The notes under the pieces are model-generated. The model did not search any database. It was not told the DNA's origin and saw only the letters and a program-made list of their open reading frames with translations. From GCA-002728855 sp036340635 (lineage in GTDB: Bacteria; Bacteroidota; Bacteroidia; Flavobacteriales; Flavobacteriaceae): a stretch of 43,673 bases of DNA. Both the position numbers and the translations under genes were made by a program. Each line of letters begins with the position of its first letter. Position 1 is the first letter of the stretch. Location of the stretch: the NCBI GenBank assembly GCA_036340635.1, contig JAYYYF010000001.1:1-43673 (forward strand), written 5' to 3'. Of the stretch, positions 34,508 to 42,038 are shown in pieces.

Positions 34508-36733
34508 ATGATAAAATACATTTTAACTACATTACTGTTTACAATTTCGTTGATACATGCTCAGGAAATTGTTAGTGGAAAGATTTTATACAAACTCGAT
34601 GAAACTAGTTATCCTTTGGAAGGAGCTAGTATTTATTGGTTAGATACTGATGAAGGTACAATCACTAATTTTTCTGGGAATTTTAGTATTGAAAAGATTC
34701 CAGAATCAGACTTGCTAATAATCAGTCATGTTGGATTTTTGACAGATACTTTGAAAGTTAAATCTGTTCCAGTTGTCCATTTTTTAAAAACAGATGATAA
34801 AAATTCGCTTGATGAAGTCACAGTTCAGAAGAAAAGAAAAACTATACAAAAATCCTATCTAGCTGCTCAGAATATAATGAAAGTTACTAGTGAAGAACTT
34901 TTAAAAGCCGCATGCTGTAATTTATCTGAAAGTTTTGAAACTAACCCTACGATAGATGTAAATTTTTCAGATGCTTTGACAGGCACTAAGCAAATTAAAA
35001 TGTTAGGCCTTGAGGGTCCATATATGATGATTTCTGAAGAGAATATTCCAATGATTAGAGGGGCTTCACAGGCATATGGCCTTACTTTTATTCCTGGAAC
35101 CTGGATTGAAAGCATTCAAATAACTAAAGGTGTTGGAAGTGTTGTAAATGGTTTTGAAAGTATTTCAGGTCAAATCAATACTGAACTAAAAAAACCTTTT
35201 AAGGATTTGCCTTTTTTTATTAATCTGTTTGGGTCACAAATGGGACGTTTTGAAGGTAATATACATCTCAATAAAAAAGTATATGACAGGTTAAGTGTAG
35301 GGTTTTATATTCATGCAAATAATAATAATGAGAAAATTGATCAAAATCAGGATTCTTTTTTGGATAGACCTTTATCAACCCAAATCAATATTATGAATAG
35401 ATGGCAATATACTAATTCAGAAAAAGGATTGGTTAGTTTTTTTACTTGGAGGTGGATGCAGGATCAAAAACAAATGGGGGTTCTAGATTTTAATCCTTTA
35501 CAACATCTTGGATCTACGACTTTCTGGGGGAGTGAAATAAAAACAAATCGATTAGATGTTTCTTTTAAAGCAGGGTATGTTTTTCCAGAACTTCCATATC
35601 AATCTTTTGGATTTCAAAGCGCATTTAGCACACATGATCAGGATTCATATTATGGTCTTAGAATATATGATATATATCATGAAAGCCTTTACAAAAATTT
35701 ACTTTTCAGTTCAATAATAGGAAACACAATGAATAAATTCAAAGTTGGAGTGAATTTTAATTACGATAGATATGTTGAAAAAGTTGACAATATAGATTTT
35801 AAAAGAATAGATAAATCGATGGGTACTTTTTTTGAGTATACCTTCAATAATAATGATGACATTAGTTTTTCTGGGGGTATTAGATTTGATCATCACAATC
35901 GAATGGGAAATTTTATAACCCCAAGAATTCATTTTAGATATACCCCTTTTGAAAATTTTGTTTTCCGAATTTCTTCAGGATCTGGAAGAAAAACAGCAAA
36001 TATTTTTGCTGAAAATCAAAAAATGTTTGGAACAAATCGTCTTATAAATATTACTAAAAATGGAACTGGAGCATATGGATTAGATCCTGAAATTGCATGG
36101 AATTATGGATTGAGTGTTATGAAAAACTTTAGATTATTGGGGGGAGATTTTGAGCTAGTTGTTGATTATTATATAACTGATTTTAAAAATCAAGTATTAA
36201 TAGACTGGGAGGAATTGAATCGAATTTCTTTCTATAATTTAGAGGGAAAAAGTAGCTCAAAAAGTTTTCAGCTGGGATTAGATTATAAGTACAAACAGTT
36301 TCTGAGCATTTCTGCAGCTTATAAGGATTACGTCATAAAGAGTAATTATAATTCAGGTTATTTGTTAAAACCTCTACAGCCCAGAAAAATCTTTTTTTTA
36401 AATACTAGTCTTGAATCTTTGTTAAATGGAAACGGGAGTCAGTGGAAATGGGATTTCACCATTAATTTTATAGGAGATCAAAGGCTAGTAAAAACTATCA
36501 GAGATTCTGAAAATCAATTTTCCCCAAAATATAATTTGTTTAACTCTCAAATTACCAGAGTTTTTTCAGATAAGTTTGAAATTTATTTAGGGGGTGAAAA
36601 TATTGGTAATTACAAACAAGTGAATCCTATAATTGATAGTCAAAATCCATTTAGTCTTGATTTTGATTCGGCCCAAATTTATGCCCCAATATTTGGGAGG
36701 ATGATTTATTCTGGATTAAGATTAAAATTATAA
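34508..36733 (+). CDS. TonB-dependent receptor with Cys-Cys plug motif
   Basis: 741 residues. The order is a signal peptide (1-18, LIHAQ), a carboxypeptidase-regulatory-like domain (about 20-95), a TonB-box-like stretch (LDEVTV, about 101-106), the plug domain (about 115-230) and a beta-barrel ending in a Leu-Lys-Leu strand. The plug contains KAACCNLSESFETNP (Cys136-Cys137) and QIKMLGLEGPYMMI, features shared by a distinct group of Bacteroidota receptors. It should import a substrate across the outer membrane with TonB energy. A metal or metal complex, perhaps copper, is inferred from the flanking genes; no direct evidence of the ligand is visible. Confidence 0.92.
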   Translation: MIKYILTTLLFTISLIHAQEIVSGKILYKLDETSYPLEGASIYWLDTDEGTITNFSGNFSIEKIPESDLLIISHVGFLTDTLKVKSVPVVHFLKTDDKNSLDEVTVQKKRKTIQKSYLAAQNIMKVTSEELLKAACCNLSESFETNPTIDVNFSDALTGTKQIKMLGLEGPYMMISEENIPMIRGASQAYGLTFIPGTWIESIQITKGVGSVVNGFESISGQINTELKKPFKDLPFFINLFGSQMGRFEGNIHLNKKVYDRLSVGFYIHANNNNEKIDQNQDSFLDRPLSTQINIMNRWQYTNSEKGLVSFFTWRWMQDQKQMGVLDFNPLQHLGSTTFWGSEIKTNRLDVSFKAGYVFPELPYQSFGFQSAFSTHDQDSYYGLRIYDIYHESLYKNLLFSSIIGNTMNKFKVGVNFNYDRYVEKVDNIDFKRIDKSMGTFFEYTFNNNDDISFSGGIRFDHHNRMGNFITPRIHFRYTPFENFVFRISSGSGRKTANIFAENQKMFGTNRLINITKNGTGAYGLDPEIAWNYGLSVMKNFRLLGGDFELVVDYYITDFKNQVLIDWEELNRISFYNLEGKSSSKSFQLGLDYKYKQFLSISAAYKDYVIKSNYNSGYLLKPLQPRKIFFLNTSLESLLNGNGSQWKWDFTINFIGDQRLVKTIRDSENQFSPKYNLFNSQITRVFSDKFEIYLGGENIGNYKQVNPIIDSQNPFSLDFDSAQIYAPIFGRMIYSGLRLKL

Positions 36734-36761
36734 TTTTGTAAAAACTAAATATCTTATAAAA

Positions 36762-37142
36762 ATGAAAAAATTATTAACTCCTATAGCACTTATTTTATTT
36801 ATTTCCTTTTCAAAAGCTGATTTTATTTCTCTATCTCAAGATGATAATCTAAAAGAAGTTCAAAAAACGGAAAGAACAAGTTTTGTTGTTAAGGGGAATT
36901 GTAAAATGTGTAAGAAAAGAATTGAAAAAGCAGCGCTTTCTATAAAGGGTGTTAAAATGGCTACTTGGGACATTCCTTCAAATATGATTGACATAATTTA
37001 TGATGTTAAAAAAATAGATTTAAAAGATGTTCATGATAAAATCTCAAGTGTAGGTCATGATACTGATAAAATTAAGGCTCGTGATGATGTTTATGACGCG
37101 CTGCCAATGTGCTGCCAATATAGAACGGAGCCCATTCATTAG
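36762..37142 (+). CDS. Secreted heavy-metal-associated (HMA) domain protein
   Basis: 126 residues. A signal peptide (about 1-19) is followed by an HMA/MerP-like ferredoxin-fold domain: FVVKGNCKMCKKRIEKAAL with the metal-binding Cys47-x-x-Cys50, then KGVKMATWD and VHDKISSVGHDT. A C-terminal extension carries a second pair, Cys117-Cys118 (LPMCCQYR). HMA domains bind soft metals such as copper or zinc. It lies 28 bases downstream of the receptor gene and is likely co-transcribed, so it could receive metal in the periplasm. A strong hairpin follows. Confidence 0.9.
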   Translation: MKKLLTPIALILFISFSKADFISLSQDDNLKEVQKTERTSFVVKGNCKMCKKRIEKAALSIKGVKMATWDIPSNMIDIIYDVKKIDLKDVHDKISSVGHDTDKIKARDDVYDALPMCCQYRTEPIH

Positions 37143-37158
37143 GGGTTGATTCTTAGAA

Positions 37159-37185
37159 AAAAACCTGTCTAGAAGACAGGTTTTT
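37159..37185. terminator. Bidirectional rho-independent terminator
   Basis: CCTGTCT (37164-37170), loop AGA, AGACAGG (37174-37180), flanked by A5 on the left and T5 on the right so the stem extends to about 12 base pairs with T-tracts on both strands. It sits between the convergent HMA and groEL genes and can end both transcripts. Confidence 0.9.
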
Positions 37186-37210
37186 ATATCTAATTAAAAC
37201 CACCACTTGC

Positions 37211-38848
37211 TTACATCATTCCAGGCATTCCACCGCCACCCATTGGAGGCATTGGAGCAGCTGGAGTTTCTTCTTTCACATCAACTAGGGCGCATTCAGT
37301 AGTTAGAATCATACCAGCTACTGAAGCTGCATTTTCTATAGCAACACGAGCAACTTTTTTTGGATCGATAATTCCTTCTTTAAGCATATCTACATATGAA
37401 CCATCTTTGGCATTATATCCAAAGTTTTTTCCGCCTTCTAAAACTTTAGAAACAACTACTGACCCTTCGTTTCCTGAATTTTCAGCTATAATTCTAAGCG
37501 GAGATTCAACTGATTTAAGAATAATTTGAATTCCAGTTGTTTGATCTGAATTTTCAGCTTTTAATTTGGATAGATTCTGTTGAGTGGATAACAATGCAAC
37601 GCCACCACCTGCAACAATGCCTTCTTCTACGGCAGCTCTTGTTGCATGAAGGGCATCATCTACACGGTCTTTCTTCTCTTTCATTTCAACTTCAGAAGGA
37701 GCTCCTACATATAAAACAGCAACACCTCCAGAAAGTTTAGCAAGTCTTTCCTGCAATTTTTCTTTATCATAATCTGAAGTAGTTGTTTCAATTTGTGACT
37801 TAATTTGATTAACTCTAGCTTGAATTGATTTAGCTTCACCCGCTCCGTTAACAACCGTAGTATTATCTTTGTCAATTGTAACTTTTTCAGCTGTCCCTAA
37901 CATTTCAATTGTAGTGTTTTCAAGTTTAAAACCTCTTTCTTCTGAAATTACCGTACCACCTGTTAGAATTGCAATATCTTCTAACATAGCTTTTCTGCGA
38001 TCACCAAAACCAGGTGCTTTTACTGCGGCAATCTTTAAAGCACCTCTTAATTTATTGACTACAAGGGTAGCAAGAGCTTCACCATCTACATCTTCTGCAA
38101 TAACTAAAAGGGGTTTCCCAGTTTGAGCTACTGGCTCAAGTACAGGAAGCAAGTCTTTCATTGCTGAAATTTTCTGATCGTAAAGAAGAATATGAGGGTT
38201 TTCTAAATCAGTCTGCATTTTCTCAGAATCAGTTACAAAATAAGGAGAAAGGTAACCTCTATCAAATTGCATTCCTTCAACAACATCTACATAAGTGTCA
38301 GTTCCTTTAGCTTCTTCAACAGTTATTACACCTTCTTTACCTACTTTTTCAAAAGCTTCAGTGATCAACTTTCCTATAGTTTCATCATTATTTGCAGAAA
38401 TACTAGCTACTTGTCTTATTTTTTCAGAAGAGTTACCTACTTCAACAGACTGTTTGCCTAGTTCTTTAACAATTTCTGTTACGGCTAGGTCAATACCTTT
38501 TTTTAGATCCATAGGATTGGCTCCTGCCGCAACATTTTTTAAACCTTCTTTAACTATTGTTTGTGCTAAAATTGTTGCAGTCGTAGTTCCATCACCAGCC
38601 AAATCATTAGTCTTAGAGGCAACTTCTTTGACCATTTGAGCTCCCATATTTTCAAGTGCATCTTCTAATTCAATCTCTTTAGCAACTGTGACACCATCTT
38701 TAGTTACCTGTGGAGCCCCAAAAGATTTTCCTACGATTACGTTTCTACCCTTAGGCCCAAGAGTAACCTTGACAGCATTTGCAAGTGCATCGACACCTTT
38801 TTTTATACCATCACGTGCATCCAAATCAAATTCAATTTTTTTAGCCAT
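37211..38848 (-). CDS. groEL: 60-kDa chaperonin GroEL
   Basis: 545 residues. Typical features are VTLGPKGRNVIVGKSFG, the ATP-site GDGTTTATILAQ, KAPGFGDRRKAMLEDIA and the C-terminal Gly-Met-rich tail (GGGGMPGMM). It folds cytosolic proteins in a double ring capped by GroES. It follows groES by 17 bases as usual. The antisense frames in this region are shadows of its regular codon use. Confidence 0.98.
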   Translation of the reverse strand: MAKKIEFDLDARDGIKKGVDALANAVKVTLGPKGRNVIVGKSFGAPQVTKDGVTVAKEIELEDALENMGAQMVKEVASKTNDLAGDGTTTATILAQTIVKEGLKNVAAGANPMDLKKGIDLAVTEIVKELGKQSVEVGNSSEKIRQVASISANNDETIGKLITEAFEKVGKEGVITVEEAKGTDTYVDVVEGMQFDRGYLSPYFVTDSEKMQTDLENPHILLYDQKISAMKDLLPVLEPVAQTGKPLLVIAEDVDGEALATLVVNKLRGALKIAAVKAPGFGDRRKAMLEDIAILTGGTVISEERGFKLENTTIEMLGTAEKVTIDKDNTTVVNGAGEAKSIQARVNQIKSQIETTTSDYDKEKLQERLAKLSGGVAVLYVGAPSEVEMKEKKDRVDDALHATRAAVEEGIVAGGGVALLSTQQNLSKLKAENSDQTTGIQIILKSVESPLRIIAENSGNEGSVVVSKVLEGGKNFGYNAKDGSYVDMLKEGIIDPKKVARVAIENAASVAGMILTTECALVDVKEETPAAPMPPMGGGGMPGMM

Positions 38849-38865
38849 TTTTATATATTTTTCAG

Positions 38866-39144
38866 TTAAACAATTGCGAGAATATCATTCTCTTTCATTA
38901 TTAGATAATCGACTCCTTCCAATTGGAGTTCCGTTCCAGCATATTTCCCATACAAAACATTATTACCAACTTTAACAGTAACAGGATTTTCTTTAGTTCC
39001 TGGACCCACAGCAACTACAGTCCCTTTTTGAGGCTTTTCTTTTGCAGTATCAGGAATAATTATACCGGAAGATGTTTTCGTTTCTGCAGCAGCAGGTTCT
39101 ATTAGAACTCTATCTGCTAAAGGTTGAATTTTAATTTTACTCAT
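38866..39144 (-). CDS. groES: 10-kDa co-chaperonin GroES
   Basis: 92 residues. The PLADRVLIEPAAAETKTSSG start with the mobile loop, KGTVVAVGPG and GNNVLYGKYAGTEL are diagnostic. It caps the GroEL ring. A 101-base gap separates it from secG upstream, which contains a sigma-54-like -24/-12 candidate and an inverted repeat and no visible TAnnTTTG element. Confidence 0.98.
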   Translation of the reverse strand: MSKIKIQPLADRVLIEPAAAETKTSSGIIIPDTAKEKPQKGTVVAVGPGTKENPVTVKVGNNVLYGKYAGTELQLEGVDYLIMKENDILAIV

Positions 39145-39169
39145 TTTAAGTTTTTTAATTTGTGAAATT

Positions 39170-39184
39170 TCATAAATCGTGCCA
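39170..39184 (-). promoter_or_regulatory. Sigma-54-like promoter candidate for groESL
   Basis: The minus strand reads TGGCACGATTTATGA. The first eight bases match the sigma-54 -24 consensus TGGCACGR exactly. The -12 part (ATGA) keeps the G at the right spacing (GG-N10-G) but has A instead of the expected C. The predicted start of transcription is about 15 bases before the groES ATG. The imperfect -12 doublet keeps this tentative. Confidence 0.45.
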
Positions 39185-39227
39185 TCTCTAATTTTGATTA
39201 GATTTTCATAGACTATTTGGTTTCAAA

Positions 39228-39240
39228 TGACAGTGTGTCA
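39228..39240. promoter_or_regulatory. Inverted repeat upstream of groES
   Basis: TGACA-N3-TGTCA, a perfect 5-base dyad, lies about 45 bases upstream of the sigma-54-like -24 element and 6 bases after the secG stop. It is a candidate binding site for a regulator of groESL. It has no T-tract, so it is unlikely to be a terminator for secG. Confidence 0.5.
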
Positions 39241-39245
39241 TGATT

Positions 39246-39593
39246 TTATTGGTCAATTGTTCCTTCAGGAATCTCTGGGAGAACCTCAGGAATATTTTCT
39301 ATAGTATTTTCTTCAATATTGTTATCATTTATCAGACGGGAGTCCAAATCTTGAGAACTTTGGTTTAGAGATAAGTTAGAAAGCAAGATAAGTACCAATA
39401 AAAAAGCAGCTAATATCCAAGTACTTCGATCAAGGAAATCAGATGTTTTTTGTACTCCTCCCAATTGTTGAGAACTACCTCCAAAAGAGGATGACAACCC
39501 ACCTCCCTTTGGATTTTGTACCATGACAACTAAAACAAGGAGAAAACAAACAAGAATTATTAAGCCAACAAAAATCGAAAAACTTGTACCCAT
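39246..39593 (-). CDS. secG: Preprotein translocase subunit SecG
   Basis: 115 residues. Two membrane helices (about 5-25 and 57-77) flank the SecG signature VMVQNPKGGGLSSSFGG. An acidic Glu/Pro-rich tail extends beyond the core, as is common in Bacteroidota. SecG assists SecYE in protein translocation. It lies 6 bases after the TPR gene and is last in the miaB-to-secG gene run. Confidence 0.93.
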   Translation of the reverse strand: MGTSFSIFVGLIILVCFLLVLVVMVQNPKGGGLSSSFGGSSQQLGGVQKTSDFLDRSTWILAAFLLVLILLSNLSLNQSSQDLDSRLINDNNIEENTIENIPEVLPEIPEGTIDQ

Positions 39594-39599
39594 AGTATT

Positions 39600-40253
39600 C
39601 TATTCTCTATTTTGAATATCTTTAATTTTTTTTATTTGGACTGCAAAGAAAGCATTTTTTTCTGGATATTTCAAACTTAAAATCTTGTATGCTTTTAAAG
39701 CTTTTTTATATTTTTTTTGTTTTAAAAAGATCTTTGCAAGAGTTTCTGTCATTAATTCTTCTGGTGAAAAAACATTTTCAAGTCCAAGATCCTTATTTTC
39801 TTCATTTTTTTCAATTGGAGATATAGCTGGCCTTTTATCCAAAAAATCATTGATTATATCAATTTTATTTTCAAGAGGGTTTTTTGAATATTTTTTTAGA
39901 GAAGTCTCTTCTTGACTGTATTTTATCCATTCGATAAAACTAAGCTTCATTTTATTCTTATTGGTTTTACTTTTCACTTTTTTTGTTTGTCCATTTATTT
40001 GATCAAATCTGTAATTATCAATGAATAGCTTTAAAATTTTTCTGTCATTTGTTAAAACCGCAGTTTTATTTAGAACTTTTTTATAATCATAATGATTAAT
40101 ATTCTTTAGAAGCTTTGAATAAAAAAGTAGAGGGGTTTGAAAATAGGGGTAATCTTTAATTATTTTTTCTAAAGCAATTTTGTGTTCCTCATTTGTAGGA
40201 TTTAATTTCAAAATAAGTTTAGAAAAATCTTTTGGTGTTCTAATTTCTACCAT
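39600..40253 (-). CDS. Small TPR-like protein between lptE and secG
   Basis: 217 residues without a signal peptide. The C-terminus has a clear TPR-like helical pair (about 165-205; TETLAKIFLKQKKYKKALKA and YKILSLKYPEKNAFFAVQIKKI, read in two parts). The N-terminal half is a conserved helical region (NEEHKIALEKIIKDYPYFQTPLLFYSKLL, in which DYPYFQ is the key motif). I know it only as a conserved Bacteroidota hypothetical or TPR protein in this neighbourhood. The start overlaps the lptE stop by 7 bases. A role in envelope or secretion assembly is a contextual guess. Confidence 0.78.
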   Translation of the reverse strand: MVEIRTPKDFSKLILKLNPTNEEHKIALEKIIKDYPYFQTPLLFYSKLLKNINHYDYKKVLNKTAVLTNDRKILKLFIDNYRFDQINGQTKKVKSKTNKNKMKLSFIEWIKYSQEETSLKKYSKNPLENKIDIINDFLDKRPAISPIEKNEENKDLGLENVFSPEELMTETLAKIFLKQKKYKKALKAYKILSLKYPEKNAFFAVQIKKIKDIQNRE

Positions 40254-40771
40254 TTTGCTAATGTCTCATTAAAAATATTTTGTGTCAATCTTTCAAAGAT
40301 TTCTTTGTGAGCATCATCTTTCACATCATAAACTTGTAATTCTCCAGGGAAATCATAAAAAAAAGAAAATTGTCTCTCAAAATTGTCGTCTTCATTTTTT
40401 GTGTTAATATAACGAACATTTACACTTATAGTCAGTCGATTTTGTGCCGCAGTTAGTTCAGAAGTAGAAGCCATAGGAGTTACACCGTATTGAATTATTT
40501 CTCCTTCATAAACTAGATCCCCATCTGCATTAACTAGATTTAAATTAGTTTGGTTTAAAATGTAATCTTGTAATGACACAGTGAAATCTCTGTCTAGGCC
40601 TGGTTCAACAGTTGATCCTGGCCTATTTCCAGCCATGTTTTCAAAGTAATTAACCTGGAATGTTTTTGCTCCAATAGGGATTGATGAGCCTGTAAAAGAA
40701 TATATCCCACAACTTATAAAAAACAGATGAAAAAAAACAAATGATAGATGTAAATGCATTTTGTTATTCAT
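40247..40771 (-). CDS. lptE: LPS assembly lipoprotein LptE
   Basis: 174 residues from the ATG at 40771. An ATG two codons earlier (40777) is also possible; 40771 keeps a normal signal (MNNKMHLHL...) and reduces the overlap with the upstream gene to 8 bases. The lipobox FISCG places the lipidated Cys near 21. The following YSFTGSSIPIGAKTFQVNYF and ALTKGFRDK-type segments match Bacteroidota LptE. LptE plugs the LptD translocon that places LPS in the outer membrane. It pairs functionally with lptC elsewhere in the window. Confidence 0.9.
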   Translation of the reverse strand: MNNKMHLHLSFVFFHLFFISCGIYSFTGSSIPIGAKTFQVNYFENMAGNRPGSTVEPGLDRDFTVSLQDYILNQTNLNLVNADGDLVYEGEIIQYGVTPMASTSELTAAQNRLTISVNVRYINTKNEDDNFERQFSFFYDFPGELQVYDVKDDAHKEIFERLTQNIFNETLAKW

Positions 40772-42029
40772 CCCCATTATTTAAATTAAACTGTTTTATT
40801 TTTCTATAAAGCGTTCTTTCAGAAATTCCAAGTTCTTTCGCTGCAGATTTTCTTTTACCCTTACTTCTTATTAAAGCTTTTTTAATCATTTCAACTTCTT
40901 TCTCTATTAACGACAATGGCTCTTCTTCCACAACAGTTTCAGCATATTCATATTTATCTGAACTTTCTGTTTCTTGATTTCTTTTGATTTCATCATTTTT
41001 GGCTGGAATAACCTCAAGAGATTTATCTAGAGCATTGTCTTTTTCAGCATATATTTTATTTATGAGGTCTAAATTTTTTTTCTGAAATGAAGAAAAATTA
41101 TCATTTTCCATGAGTTCTAGTGTCAATTTTTTTAGATCATTTAAATCGTTTTTCATATCGAAAAGAACTTTATAAAGTATTTCCCTCTCAGATGAAAAAC
41201 TTTCATCTCCTTTTTCTTTATCTATTAAAGCAGGCAGGTTTTTATTAATTTCAGGGATATAATTCTTTAAAATTTCAGAATTGACAATTCTTTCTTTTTC
41301 TAGAACAGACATCTGTTCAGCAACATTTTTTAGCTGTCTAATGTTTCCCTCCCAATTGTATTGAGTAAGAATATTTTCTGACTTTTCATCTAATCTAAGA
41401 GTTGGCATTTTATATTTTTGAGCAAAATCCGAAGCAAATTTTCTAAATAAAAGAGAAATATCTTCCTTCCTTTCTCTTAATGGAGGGAGTGAAATTTCAA
41501 CAGTGCTGAGGCGATAGAAAAGATCCTCTCTAAATTTGCCTTTTTTAATTGCCTCTTGCATGTTGAGATTTGTAGCACAAACAATTCTAACATTTGTCTT
41601 TTGAACTTTGGAGGAGCCAACCTTTATAAACTCACCGTTTTCAAGTACACGTAACAGTCTAACTTGCGTTGTGAGAGGTAGTTCACCAACTTCATCCAAA
41701 AAAATTGTACCCCCGTCAGCAACTTCAAAGTAACCACTTCTAGTATTAGTTGCTCCAGTAAAAGCACCTTTTTCATGACCAAATAGTTCACTATCAATAG
41801 TTCCTTCAGGTATAGCTCCACAATTAACAGCTATATATTTTGAATGTTTTCTGGAAGAAAATTGATGGATTATTTTTGGAATGTTTTCTTTTCCTACGCC
41901 ACTCTCCCCAGTAACCAAAACAGTAATATCTGTTTCAGCAACTCTCAAGGCCTTTTCTAGTGCACGGTTAAGTCCAATATGATTTCCAATTATTTCAAAT
42001 CGTTGTTTTATGTTTTGTATAGATTCCAT
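40764..42029 (-). CDS. Sigma-54-dependent activator without a sensor domain
   Basis: 421 residues. After only ~20 residues comes a complete AAA+ domain: Walker A GESGVGKE (41-48), the sigma-54 contact loop GAFTGA (88-93), Walker B GGTIFLDE (106-113) and the arginine-finger region FREDLFYRL. A Fis-type helix-turn-helix ends the protein (about 375-418, RKSAAKELGISERTLYRKI). There is no N-terminal receiver, GAF or PAS domain. Between the AAA+ and HTH lies an unusually long charged, partly helical linker (about 250-372). It would activate sigma-54 promoters by ATP hydrolysis. The gene sits 9 bases after miaB and overlaps lptE. Its targets are unknown; groESL is a candidate. Confidence 0.92.
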   Translation of the reverse strand: MESIQNIKQRFEIIGNHIGLNRALEKALRVAETDITVLVTGESGVGKENIPKIIHQFSSRKHSKYIAVNCGAIPEGTIDSELFGHEKGAFTGATNTRSGYFEVADGGTIFLDEVGELPLTTQVRLLRVLENGEFIKVGSSKVQKTNVRIVCATNLNMQEAIKKGKFREDLFYRLSTVEISLPPLRERKEDISLLFRKFASDFAQKYKMPTLRLDEKSENILTQYNWEGNIRQLKNVAEQMSVLEKERIVNSEILKNYIPEINKNLPALIDKEKGDESFSSEREILYKVLFDMKNDLNDLKKLTLELMENDNFSSFQKKNLDLINKIYAEKDNALDKSLEVIPAKNDEIKRNQETESSDKYEYAETVVEEEPLSLIEKEVEMIKKALIRSKGKRKSAAKELGISERTLYRKIKQFNLNNGDE

Positions 42030-42038
42030 AACAATCGT

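Noticed and set aside
37537..39105. Plus-strand frames of 60-114 codons opposite groEL and groES
   Set aside because: They lie fully antisense to highly conserved chaperonin genes, lack promoters and resemble no protein family.
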